Positions 9,904-21,493 of a DNA stretch of 64,000 nt are shown here, in pieces (within the stretch, counting starts at the first letter, position 1; each line of letters opens with the position of its first letter). Source of the stretch: Tetranychus cinnabarinus (taxonomy: Eukaryota; Arthropoda; Arachnida; Trombidiformes; Tetranychidae); the NCBI GenBank assembly GCA_022266195.1, contig WHVY01000005.1:3224001-3288000 (forward strand), in the 5' to 3' direction. The notes beneath the pieces are model-generated. The model was given only the letters and a program-made list of their open reading frames with translations. It did not search any database and was not told where the DNA came from. The position numbers and the translations under genes are program-made.

Positions 9904-10209
9904 ACAATCACCTACCTGATACTGCACCTACCCAATACTGCACATAAATTTTTCAATGGTCCCTATTATGGTGGAGCTATATTTACTTTTGTATCCAGTC
10001 GAATTTCGATTCGATTTCTTTAATTATCAATTTGCTAATTCAATTTTCTTTCGTGAAATTTTAATCTAAAAACTCTGAAAATCAGTTTGCAAAAAGATTT
10101 TTGCTTGAAATTGATCTATAAGGAAGATTGAAAATTATGAATTACGCTGCCCGAAGAATAGTGTAAATAAGCTATTTTGCGAGTGGTGCAGTATCGGGTA
10201 GGTGACTGT
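9904..10209. repeat. Inverted-repeat element with 24-bp ends
   Basis: Positions 9904-9927 and 10186-10209 are reverse complements at 22 of 24 positions (ends built on CACCTACC-GATACTGCAC). A partial direct copy of the inner end (CTACCCAATACTGCAC) follows at about 9928-9943. The roughly 306-bp unit has no coding content and resembles a MITE-type element. Confidence 0.65.
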
Positions 10210-10214
10210 AATTC

Positions 10215-10543
10215 CAATGAAATGCATTTTTTTCCCCAGCTCGCAAAACTGGCCATTTTTCCTACTAGTTTGATTATTTATGCGTTACTGAAAGTACTGA
10301 TCAATAACGAAAGGTGAAAACTCTTTCTGAATATATTTTTTAGATGTAAAATTCAATTTTAATTTACATGAAGTGATTTATTTTGGACTTCTAGTCCGCA
10401 AAACTGACCATTTTCGCAAAAAATCAAACAGTAATAGTAATCAAACCATCGGAAAAATGGCCATTTTTGCGGGCTGGTAGAAAAAAATAAATCATTTCAT
10501 TGGACTTAGAATTGAATCTTACATCTAAAAATCTATTCACCTT
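10215..10543. repeat. Foldback cluster: near-palindrome with a third partial copy
   Basis: The stretch from 10311 (AAGGTGAA) to about 10430 is matched, with many small differences, by the reverse complement of about 10440-10543. Shared landmarks are TTTTTAGATGTAA, CGCAAAA-TG-CCATTTT and TTTGATTA. A third related copy in direct orientation lies at about 10215-10277 (GCTCGCAAAACTGGCCATTTT). The divergence suggests an old palindromic element. Confidence 0.6.
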
Positions 10544-10545
10544 TG

Positions 10546-11231
10546 GTTCCTGTGACGTCTGTCCCCATGCATTTTTAGTGTCTTTTCTTGATACCTCAAA
10601 AACGAAAAAATATTTCGAAAAATTGAGTAAATTATTGAATTCAGCATAAATTTTGCATCTTAATTCATTGGAGTTGTTCAGGCAGTTGATTCATTGACAA
10701 CTTCCCGGTCTTATCGAAACTGTGCTTGAATTAACTGAACTGTTATTAACATAAATTTAAAAAACTTGTAACTATTGCAATTGAATGCGGTCAAAAGAGT
10801 GACGGGAAGCCGTAATCGTTTCAAACGGGTAATAGTCTCAACTCGGTAAGAAGTCATATGTAATTAGCACAGATTTTGTTGAAAATACTAGATTGGACAT
10901 TCATGATTTGTTTTGAAGACGCTTTAATCAATCAAATTATTTAATTCAAACATATTTATTTATCCAATTATTTACCAAAAAGCCTCTTGGGATGACAATA
11001 ATACAATTTTAATAAATAATCATCATTAATAAGTTTTAAAGGTGATATAGATTGATTATAATTGAGTGGACATTTGTTAATAAATTACAATTGATAGGCA
11101 AAGTAACCGTATTACAAGTTGAAATCATTACATTACTGAGTTGGGATTATACTATTAAAGTATTTTCGTGGTGCATCAACTCGCAACCTAATTATGGTTT
11201 TCAAGTTGATAATGACAATGGTGAAGTTTCA
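10546..11231. other. Gene-free stretch, includes the likely 3'UTR of the PDZ gene
   Basis: I see no gene. On the minus strand an AATAAA (plus-strand TTTATT near 10953-10960), about 270 bp past the stop of the PDZ protein, is a candidate polyadenylation signal for that gene. Confidence 0.4.
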
Positions 11232-14114
11232 TCAAACCGTAGTAACCGTTAATAATTCATTAATCTGATTTTTACTTGGAGCTCTGTTTATTGGTCCATT
11301 CAACTTAACCCCATGACCATGTGATTGAGTCACAATGGTTGTTGACTGCTTTACTAAACCATGAGTAGGCTTATCTGTTGAAACATTGCCTTTAATAACA
11401 CAACCTTTTATTGTTTCTCTAATTGCTCTGTTTTTTGCATTGGACCCACTAGATCCAGACGAGGAGTGATTACCACCACTACTTCCTGCCCCACCACCAT
11501 TGCCACCACCATGATGTGAGGTATGCTCTATAAATTTACTAACTCTTGGTTCCCTTTCCTCTGAATGCTCTCTGACGGCACACATTTTAATTTGTCGCAA
11601 TAACATTTCTTTCCTTTTTCGATCTTTTGCTCTTTCAGAATGCTTCTTTCTTTCATCTTTATTCCAATAACGACCCACTTTTAATTCGGACATTGCATCG
11701 TCATCAGTTGTTAATCCTAACCGTTCTTGGTTAATAATTTGTGCTCGTTCTTTCAATATCTTATTTCTAATGGGTTTGCGAGTTATATATCTGGTTCCAT
11801 CTGGACGCTTTTTCACCTTCCATTCCATATTTACATTGTTTGGATTACAATTAAGTTGGTCATCTATTTTGATCTCTTTACCATTCCTATTTGTATCATT
11901 TTTGTACCCAATATTGGATGGACCGAGAATTATATTATTACCAGTAACCTTATCTTTAAACTTAGATAACGACGGTGAATTTACCATCTTTCCAAGATGA
12001 CGGAAATACCTGGACGGGTTAGTTGGACTATTAACTGATACTATTGTGGGTCGTGTGTTAATATGACTAGCAGGATGCACCATATTTGGTCGATGATAAT
12101 AACTTGCTTGTGAACTTTCCTGATGAGAAGTGTTTGTTCCATTGATATTGTGACTATTTGATTCAAAACCTCTGGCCTGACTTTTCACTGGTTTTATTTT
12201 TTGTTGCTGAACCATCGCTTGGCGTAGCATTTCTTGTTGAAGCTTTATGGTGTGTTCAAGATTGGCTTTGGTGGTATACATGGTCGTCGTCGGTCCTATT
12301 GTACTGTAGATGTTTTCCTTCTCTTCCCGAGTATTCTTATTAACATGCTTGTTATTATTACTGGCAGTATTATTGGATGATAAATTGGGAACTACTGGAA
12401 TCTTTACTGGAATAGGCAAATTAGGTGTACGCTTATTTTCAATCACGCCAGGAATCAATATTGGTCTACCAAGATGCATTTGATAAGGCTGGAAAGTTTC
12501 AAGGTGTTGCAACCCTTTATCATCCGTTGTTTTCAACGATTTACAACAGGTAGGACAAGATTCACAACTCATAAGGCTAGCAGCATCGGACTCAATCTGA
12601 GTTCCTTTCTCTTCTGTAGTTACTTCTTTATCTTCCTTTCCAATTTGATTTTTATTCAATTTTTCTTGTTTGCTATTACTAAAAGTCTTTAGATTTGATG
12701 TATTTGATATAAGATGATCTCTAGATGTATTTTTAGTAACCTCTTCTGTTTCAATCAAATGTTTATTTTCCATTGGCGATCTTGCAGTTAATCCTGGTTT
12801 AAAAGATGATGGACGGTTCGACATATTTGTAACTGATGATGTTGGTGGTGGTGGCAAAGTTGTGGGTAATCCACTTTTGATCCATCTTTTGATCGATTCT
12901 TTCTTCTCTGATGGATGCATTTCTGGTAATAAATCAGCTCCTGGTTTAGCTGCTGGTAGTTTTGAGACCGGCTTTGAATTTACTTCTGGTGGACTTGGTT
13001 TGGGTTTGAAAACATTTTTTGGTGGTTGAGTAGGTGTTGAAACTATCTCGGTTGATGCATAATGACAATGTTCATCGTAAACTGCTCCATTGGTTCCAGT
13101 TTTCCCATCATTGTTATTATTATCAATTTCACTATAAGGTGATGCTTCAGGTATTGGCGGTTGGTTAATCTTTTCAGATTGATATTGCTGTATATTGGAC
13201 ATATCTCGATATTTCTCATGTGATAACATTTGTCTTTTTCCTTCCAATGAATTTTCAGATGAATATGAAGCCGATCCCTGGCCAGAAAAGTTTGGTCCCC
13301 TTAATGGTTCATTAGCTCGAATTTTATCAGATCCAGTTAACTCATGATCAGTTGAGCAAGTATCATTGGTTGACTCTGCATCAGTTTTACCCATTCCACT
13401 GTCTTTTTCATCTTTATATTGACCCGTATAACCATCATAAACACCATTGGATATTCCTGAAGAGCTTTTATTACCCTGATCATTGACTACTGATGCAAGC
13501 GCGTAATTATTGCCTATCTCTGGTTTACCCTTATTTGGATCCAATGACAGTATATAAAACTCTTGACTGCAATCAACAATGGAAACATGATTAACATCAC
13601 CTCCTTCACTGGACTCAAATAGTGCTAATCTTTTGGCTAAGGATCTTTCACAACACTTGGAATGATCATGATTAATATTAGGTCGACCAATGAGTAGACT
13701 AAATGAACTTATTTCACGACGAGAAAGAATAGATTTAGCCTCATCTAGGTTGGCAACTTCAGATCCATTGATTTCTAAAATTTGGTCACCGATTTTGATT
13801 AAACCGGAGCGCTCAGCTAGTCCGCCAGGCTCCAATAGACTTATATAGACCTCACTTCGCCTAATATTACTGGACTCGTTGTTATCATTTTGCTCGGTAA
13901 CCATTGATTGTTGGCTCTCTTCTTCAATTTTATGCCCATTGCCCTGATTGTGATCGAATGAGGATGAAGATGATAAAGAATTGGCATTCCCCTGTGAATA
14001 GTGAGCTTTCTGATATTGGTGATTCTGTTCATTTTCATTTAAGGCTAGTGGATGGTCCGAAGAGAGACAAAGGCCAAGACTGTGGTTTGGTGAACTCCGA
14101 GTTAAAGAAACATC
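11232..14114 (-). CDS. Slip1/PDZRN4-like: PDZ-domain protein of the PDZRN3/4-Slip1 family, last coding exon
   Basis: This 960-codon terminal exon has its acceptor at 14115-14116 (T-rich tract, then TTTTTTTAG). The true exon start is 14114, not the internal ATG at 13904: the extra 70 codons carry the PDZ carboxylate-binding loop (SLGLCL). The rest of the PDZ follows (EVYISLLEPGGLAERSG, GDQILEINGSEV, FSLLIGRP), split by an insertion of about 70 low-complexity residues. Next come DSGMGKTD, long Ser/Asn/Pro-rich linkers, and the family's C-terminal signature (MEWKVK, DGTRYITRKPI, TTDDDAMSELKVGRYW) at about 11600-11830. A Gly/Ser run (about 11440-11520) precedes the C-terminus, which ends TVTTV, a class I PDZ ligand as in vertebrate PDZRN3/4. 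The family scaffolds membrane proteins, and fly Slip1 is named for binding the Slo potassium channel. The RING and first PDZ of PDZRN3/4 are not seen in this window. Confidence 0.9.
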   Translation of the reverse strand, partial: DVSLTRSSPNHSLGLCLSSDHPLALNENEQNHQYQKAHYSQGNANSLSSSSSFDHNQGNGHKIEEESQQSMVTEQNDNNESSNIRRSEVYISLLEPGGLAERSGLIKIGDQILEINGSEVANLDEAKSILSRREISSFSLLIGRPNINHDHSKCCERSLAKRLALFESSEGGDVNHVSIVDCSQEFYILSLDPNKGKPEIGNNYALASVVNDQGNKSSSGISNGVYDGYTGQYKDEKDSGMGKTDAESTNDTCSTDHELTGSDKIRANEPLRGPNFSGQGSASYSSENSLEGKRQMLSHEKYRDMSNIQQYQSEKINQPPIPEASPYSEIDNNNNDGKTGTNGAVYDEHCHYASTEIVSTPTQPPKNVFKPKPSPPEVNSKPVSKLPAAKPGADLLPEMHPSEKKESIKRWIKSGLPTTLPPPPTSSVTNMSNRPSSFKPGLTARSPMENKHLIETEEVTKNTSRDHLISNTSNLKTFSNSKQEKLNKNQIGKEDKEVTTEEKGTQIESDAASLMSCESCPTCCKSLKTTDDKGLQHLETFQPYQMHLGRPILIPGVIENKRTPNLPIPVKIPVVPNLSSNNTASNNNKHVNKNTREEKENIYSTIGPTTTMYTTKANLEHTIKLQQEMLRQAMVQQQKIKPVKSQARGFESNSHNINGTNTSHQESSQASYYHRPNMVHPASHINTRPTIVSVNSPTNPSRYFRHLGKMVNSPSLSKFKDKVTGNNIILGPSNIGYKNDTNRNGKEIKIDDQLNCNPNNVNMEWKVKKRPDGTRYITRKPIRNKILKERAQIINQERLGLTTDDDAMSELKVGRYWNKDERKKHSERAKDRKRKEMLLRQIKMCAVREHSEEREPRVSKFIEHTSHHGGGNGGGAGSSGGNHSSSGSSGSNAKNRAIRETIKGCVIKGNVSTDKPTHGLVKQSTTIVTQSHGHGVKLNGPINRAPSKNQINELLTVTTV

Positions 14115-17100
14115 CTAAAAAAATAAAATGAGAAAAAGTAAAAGAAGAAAAGAAGAAATTAGATACGGATTGAATCTTGATCAAAGAACAGTTTTCATTG
14201 GAATCAATTCATCATCATGGGATATTGAGCATGAATAAAGTTACAAACCTAATGAAGATAGTGTAGGATTCAAGTGGGAAGCCCAGAATCAAACCAAGCA
14301 AAGAAGAGGAGCAAAAAAAGAATGAAATAAATGAATTGGAATAATGATAGCTTAAAGCATTATTCAGAGAAGAAAAGCTACGAAAATGTTGGAACAAGAA
14401 TAGTTTGGATGAAAAATAGGACGAATAAATGGAAAGAAAACAAGCAAAGTCAAAGTTGTGAACAGACGTTGAAAGGATTGTCCTAAGGATATATTGGAAT
14501 TGGGTTTGATGAGTTTTTCTGTAAAAGACAATAATGGAGGAAAGATGCAAAGAGCTAAAGTAACGTTGAAAAAAGACAAGGAACTAGTCCAAACGAAGGG
14601 AAAGAAAAAAAACTCGAAGGAAAAAGTGACGAGAAATGAAGATAAATCACAAGTAAACTTGGAAGAAGTGAAAGAATGAATCAAAGGAAGAGAAATTAGT
14701 GAAGAAATTTCATTACAAAGCCGATATTTTGTAGCAAAAAAACTCTTTCTCTTGATCTTCTTATTGAACAAAAAGTTATCAGTTCGTATGAACATGAAAT
14801 CATCTAATCATCGATGATTCTATGTTTCAATGTTTCACTTTTCTAACATTAACAATGTCTTATCGAGACAACTCACTTGAACAACTCATTGTTATCCCAA
14901 TCAAAGAAGCTTACAATGTTAGTAATGTAAATTCATGTAAGGCCTGAACTTTCATTTTATTCAAGAATTTTCTCATTCCTTTTCTTGTTATTTTCCTTTC
15001 ACCTTTTATAAGGTCTTTTTTCAGTAAAAAAGAGTGAAAAAAATAGTTCAATCAGATGGAATCAATGATAACGAAAAAAAATAAGAAGTTGAAAATAATG
15101 AGAAAAGGCTTTGAATAGTTTGAAAATGTCATTATAAGCAGTATCTTATACCTAAGCTATTGCTTTATATGCACTTGATTTGCAAAGTTGAGGTAAGAAA
15201 ACATTTTTTACACACTTTTTGTTCATTGATCGATGCAAACTATTGAAACTAATAATGATCTTTCCTCACTTGATTCACTCATCAGCTTAATGGATATCAA
15301 CCTGAACAGTGGTAAGAAAATGATACTTAATGAAACCCGCTGGTTCCATTATACCCTTGGATTCTTGATATTTATACTCACATCTTTAGTTTTTTTTCTG
15401 AAGCTGCAAACAGCTTTAATCATCTTTTCTCATTATTAGAGTCAAATGGTGGAAACAAGCAAGGAAACAACTCACAGAAAGATGAAGGATGATCTTGCAC
15501 TAAAAGTATCATTATTTCACTCCCAGTAGAGTGAAGGGAGGAAAATATGAAGCAAGAAGGAAGAAAAGAAGATTTCAAAGGTGCCTGAAGAAAGGAAATT
15601 TTTCTCAGTTTTCCAAACCTTTAAAGTTTGAAATAATAAGTGAGTAGAAAAAAAAGAGAAGAAGAATTCATTTCTCATCTTTTTCAATCTCTCTTCTGAT
15701 CCATGGACTGTATTTTTTTCTAGTTTTATCTATCATCTTACACCTAACTCATCTTTCTTTCCTTTAAAGGTACCTAAAAAAGGATGATTATGATGGAGAT
15801 GCTTGGAGGCAGCGAGCGTGAAGCTACAAATTTTGGAAATTGAAGGAACCAATAAACAAGGAAAAAGTAAAAGATAGGAAAAGATGAACAAGAAAAAGAT
15901 CAGAGAAGATAAAGAATCAAGAAGGAAATATAAATATTTTACAATTTTTTTACAAGAGGAAAAGTTATTGGATTTTAAGTTGAAAAAGATTTGCATCATT
16001 TCTGCCTTTACCATGGATGGTGATGATGATTCTGATGTTGATGAGGGTAAAAACTGAAGGCGAGAGGAAACAATTTATAGTGGCAAAAGCAAGTCAAACT
16101 CAACCATCAACCATCAAAACAAAGTGTTTGTGTTCAAGCAAAAAAAAGAGAGATGAAGATGAAGAGCAAAAGGCAAAACTTAAAGGGATGAAAAGTTACT
16201 AAAGAGGGATGAAGAGAGTTTGGATGTAAAAAATAAGGTTCACAGAATGTTAGGAAATGTTGTGATGGATGGAAAAATTTTCATGGTAAACACAACGTAT
16301 TACTTCTTTACATATTTCTGTCTACTATCATTATAATAATATTTATATATCAACTTGAATTTGAATAGGAAAGCAAAATATTGATATGTAGATAGCGAGT
16401 TGAGTAGCTTGATTCCTGATGCAATTATATTACAATTTAAACCAGCTTAACAATGTCAGTTGAATGTAAAATAGAAAAGAAGAAGATATTTTTCTCTCTT
16501 CTTCAATCATCCAGAGTTATTCAGTTTTCCCTTCTTTCTCATTTTCCTTTCTTTATCACTTATTTTTGCATTGAAAAAAAACAACTCTTGACAGGGTTCA
16601 ACACAATGCGAGTGGAATTGATTTAGCATTGAAAAGGGACAATCAGAACAGATCTAATATACAGAATCAGGGAGAGAAAAAAAGAAGAGAAAAAAAATAT
16701 CAAGATTCTGTCAACACGAATGAATCTAAATTAAAATGAGACAAATATCAGGAGCCAAAAATTGGAATCCATTAAATGGAAACAATCACCATTAATATCA
16801 TTTCATTTGCATCAAGACAGTAAGTGTTGAATCCAATCCAAACCTTTAAACGTTACATTTGTCTCAATGTTACATTTTACACCTTTTTTGCTACTTTTAC
16901 AGATACAAAGACTGACACTCACTCAACCTGATGTTATTTGATGAGATTGAAATTGTCCACTTTACCTGATTATCAGCATTTAATTGGAAAAGTAATTGAA
17001 ACAAGTGTATTTGTTGAACCGAATCTCAGGAGGACCTCAAGAATAATCATTTACGCTTTTTTATAAGCTTTTCATCTTTTCTTATCATATAACAATTTGA

Positions 17101-20100
17101 TATTATTGTTTTATTAGTTTTATTTTTCTCTCCCTTTTTTAGATGATTTTCATTTCGATGTTCAATAAAAAATAAGGATTCCAAGATGGAAGCGTGAAAA
17201 GAGCAAGAAGCAAGTGGCTAAGCTGGAGATGAGGATGGAGTGGGTGAAAAAGATGAGGAAAGGTGAATGAATAATGCCCAACAGCAGCAGTTGAAAATTG
17301 GCGTAACTGGAATGAAACAAATGAAAGAGACAAAGAAAGAAACTAGGTTTGTTTTTTGTTCCTTTTCTTCAAACAATTCTCCTTACATTCGGTAAAAAAG
17401 GTCACTGATCCATAAAATCGATCAGAAAATGAAGAAGATGAAGAAGATAGTTTAAGATGAAGGATGATGAAAAAAACTGATGAATTGTATTTCTTTCTTT
17501 TGCTTTTCCCTCTAGTTTCTTGACAACCTTTTTGCGTGTTGTTATGGAGATCTTTCAATTGTTTTTTCCCTTCGAATCGCAACTCCAAGGTAAAGGAAAA
17601 ACGAATCTCTATTAAGATGAAATTTTGATAAAATTTGTATCCAAAAAGTGCACCAGTGATGAAAGGACAAAGTCATAAAAGCAAGATGCTTTGGAAAATG
17701 CAATTTCACGGAAAAATATTAAATGAATTTACCATGAGAAAAATGAAAGATGATTTGTTTGCATATTTGACTACCAGAATTGATACAGCAAAGTAAGTAT
17801 CTTTCCCAAGATGATAACAATATGTTTACCCTAATCAAGTAGATTCAATATTTACTCATATTGTCACCTTTTTATTTTCAGCTGATTATGGAAACTGGGA
17901 AACAACACGAACCTCAATAGTTTGTTGATCATCATTAACAACACCAAGAAGAAAAGAAAAGGGAAAATTGAATGTAAAGAATCTGGAAACGGGTCAAGCT
18001 AAACTATTTATTGGTATTAAGATGTTCCAGATTTTTCCAGGATTATATAATCAAGATTGATGTGAATCATATTTCCACTAATTAGATGCTCTCAACAAAT
18101 CTCTGCTAATCAATTTACCAATCATCATGGAATCAATTTTTCTTTTAACCAGCCAATTCTTTTCCATTATTATAACAAGGATTAATCTCCTCTCTCAATC
18201 TTACTCGTGTACACTTTTTTTTCTCGAGTTGTTGCTGTTTCTTTTTTTCTTGCTGCTGCTCTTGTTTTCCTAGATTGATTAACTGCAGTATCAGGGAAAC
18301 ATTGAACAGCCAGGAGTGATGAGGAAGGGAAGGTGATAAACAAAAGGACAAGAAAGTATAAAAAGATGTAGCCTTAAAAAAAGCAACTTTGCCACAATTA
18401 CTTTGGACAAACAATTTATCGAGTATGTTCAACATACTAATGTATTAATATAAGAAGCTTAATAATATCTATTACACGATTGTATAAATGTAATAAGCAA
18501 CATATTAATATATTATTATTGTTATTATTTTGTGTCTCATCAATGGTTCTTCAACATGAAATGAGATTAGAAAAGGAGAAACGTTGAATCCATGAATGAT
18601 GGTAAATTAATTCAATTATCAATAGCAAGCTTGAAGTTTCAACTGTTGATTGGAAATCCCGAGAGTCTCATCAGTTTTTAAATGTTCAACTAAATTGGAT
18701 AAAATTGATGGTAATAACAAGTTGAAAAGTAAATTAATATTAGAAAGTAAATTTTTCGTTCTATCAATCAATTTTACATGTTTTCAAGTGAGATGAAGTT
18801 TAACAACTAATCCAACTAATTGATTTGTTGAGTTGCGAAAAGCTCAGTGTTCAGTTCAAGTTTCAGGAATAGATTGATTGGTTGCAAAGAGAAAGCAATT
18901 TGAAAATTAGTCTAAGTTATTGAACAGCTTTTTTATATCGATTTTTAATCAAATGAAAAAAAATGTTTTAAAAGCAAAGGATAATCTCTCTATGGATACA
19001 AAGTTTCCAGTTGAATAAACTCAACAAGCATCATCATGAACAAGATGATTACTGATGAAATATCAATACCATGCTCAGTATTGTCTAGAGTATATTAAGT
19101 AAAGTTTCAAAGGCAACAAAAGAGTAAAACGAGCAAAAAAAGTGAAGACAAGAAAAAAAGTGTTTAAGCAAATTGAAGAGTAAAAATCATTAAAATGAAT
19201 TGAATCGATGAAGTTATTACATGGAAAAGGATTAAACACTGACAATCACTTAATTTTACGCACTTCAATTAGTTTAATCAATGCAATTAAAGCCAACCTT
19301 AACTCACATTCAAGTCACTGACCAAAAGTATAATTGATTTACCATAATAATCATCTTGAAGATCATCTTTTCACTTTACTGAAATGATTCCCTCAAGATT
19401 GGACATTCAACTGTAAATTAACATTTTCATAATCATTTCAATCAAATTGTTCAAACAAAATTGCCTTTGACCATCAAGTTAAAGGCTTGAGAAAATTTCA
19501 TTTCCATTGATAATTGCAAATCGACTTGAAACTGAATGTTCGACTTGAAATATGCTTTTTTTAAAGTTAAATGTTCAATGATTATGTCGAGATGATCATC
19601 ACTTTACTCGAGTTACAGTGTAATCATCATTACCAAGAAAATAAATGATCATCATTGGTATTCATATTAAGTTCGAGCTGGAATGAAAAACCTTTTTTCT
19701 TCATCAAAAGTCAACAGGGATTTTCATTAAGAAATGTTTCCATCTTTGTTTCACTGTCAAACTGTATTCCTATTATTATTAGTACATTAATATAATACGT
19801 AGTAAAATTGGAGAAACGTTATAAGAATTACTTGGGATTTTGGATTCATCACAAGCCATCACTTTATTGTATCTATTGATTCAAGATTTTTTTGTCTCTT
19901 CTCAAAATTTTACCCACTTTTATCCAACATCTCATCATTTTCATCATCATTATCAATGTTAATCTTTTAACCTTTTTTTTCATGGAACCCAAAAAAGGTC
20001 TTAAGATGGATCAATGGAAAAACCATCGTCATTATCAACATGAGAGAAGTGAAACAAAAAAGGATGAGAAACATCAATGTCATGATGGAAGGAGAGATGA

Positions 20101-20986
20101 CAAGACTGAATCATCATCACTGTGAAATAGTCTGATGTAAGATGAAGAAACTAAAAAAACGTCTTCTTTTCATCAAAACAAACGGAAGTAAAGTGATGAT
20201 CATCTTTACCATCATCATCATTAAACATGAAGTTAAAGTGCACAAAATGAGGAATCAAGTAAAAGGAACCCAAAAGATGCAAAAAATGGCTTTACAAATA
20301 AAAGCACAAACAATCGCCTGGAGATGTAAACTGCTATTATTGTTAGTATTTTGACAAGTTATTGTGAAACGAAATATCAACTGTTGGCAAAATTTCTGTG
20401 AAATTGGTAGGATAAGTTACATGATAAGCCTTGTTAAATCTTGTCTATGAAATGTAATCTTTTTCATGATTGGAAAACTAAATTGAATATTATCGTTTGG
20501 ATTTACTTTGTAAGATTATCTGAGTTGGAAACAATGAGAAACATTATCACTGGCAACTAAACCTTTTAGCACACAATTTTGTATTTTATTACAAATTCAT
20601 CATTCAACTCTATAACACTTATTGGTAAGATTTTATTTATCGTTATTTATATGTGAGTTTCAACTCCTTTAATGAACAGAAGATGATTTATGATTATTTT
20701 ACTTTCCAATTAACATTAACCCGAAATTGATTTACTTTCAAGTAAACCTAAAATCGATGTTAATGATTGATTATACCAAGAATTTGCTTTTGTTTAAAGA
20801 GTAAATTCATCTTTGGATGAAAGGTAAATTTGTATTTCATTTGCATGATTTTGCTTCTTAAATTGTGATGAAAATGAATAATGAATAGAGTTAATGATGA
20901 AATGGATAAATGGTTATGATGATGGAAATTGCAATGAAAATGTTTCTTTTTTCTGTATTTGAATATTTTACTGTTTTTTTGCTTAC
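14115..20986 (-). other. Intron of the PDZ gene (6.9 kb)
   Basis: The donor is GTAAGC at 20981-20986 and the acceptor AG at 14115-14116, both phase 0. The content is AT-rich low-complexity DNA with long purine-rich runs on the plus strand (for example 14280-14700, 15450-16220, 17150-17480). Open frames inside it are short and mostly compositional. I see no convincing nested gene. Confidence 0.7.
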
Positions 20987-21493
20987 CGCATATTCAATGG
21001 CATCACACTCCTCAAGGATATCATCTTCATCGTCCTCGTAATCGTCTTCATCTAACTCATCCTCATCGTCTTCCTGGGAATCCTCTTCATCGGTTAACTG
21101 GCCAAGTGCATGAGCCAAAAGAATCTGATTGATTCCTTGAAATGCTTCACGGGAAATTGTTGCTCCAGTTTCAAGTTTCTGTTGATCATTTTTATCAATT
21201 AATAGAGATGATTCGTCATTCAATGTTGGTTCACTTGGTGATGGTGGAGGTGGAAGTTGATCATAATTCCAACCAGGAAATTCAATTGTTGATGGAATTA
21301 ACAGTGATTCTAATCCATTTAACAAGTCCGTTTGGGTTGACACATTCATCAAACATTTACTCTGATTTAACAGGTTTTTTTGTTCCGAGTGTAAATTCAT
21401 TTTGGTTGGAGCAGCTAAAGATGAATCGGAATTGGAACGTAACATTTCCATCATCAAATCAGGATGAGATGAGCCACAATCATCATTATTCAT
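20987..21493 (-). CDS. Slip1/PDZRN4-like: PDZRN3/4-Slip1 family protein, internal exon
   Basis: The exon encodes 169 residues between a good acceptor (a T-rich run ending TATATTAG, just above 21493) and donor GTAAGC (20986-20981). It contains VSTQTDLLNG (residues 51-60 of the exon), which corresponds to the STQTD segment that precedes the second PDZ in PDZRN3/4. This is followed by a Pro-rich patch (LPPPPSPSEP) and a strongly acidic run (about residues 134-164), also a feature of that position. The last codons (CDAIEYA) join in phase 0 to DVSLTRSSPNHSLGL in the next exon, rebuilding the start of the PDZ. The ATG at the first codon may be coincidental, because it directly follows the acceptor. 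Confidence 0.8.

Noticed and set aside
11727..12692. Plus-strand frames opposite the PDZ exon
   Set aside because: They are antisense shadows of a strongly supported coding exon.
13904..14114. Start of the PDZ protein at the internal ATG 13904
   Set aside because: The frame stays open upstream to a good acceptor at 14115, and the added residues contain the PDZ carboxylate-binding loop that joins in phase to the STQTD exon.
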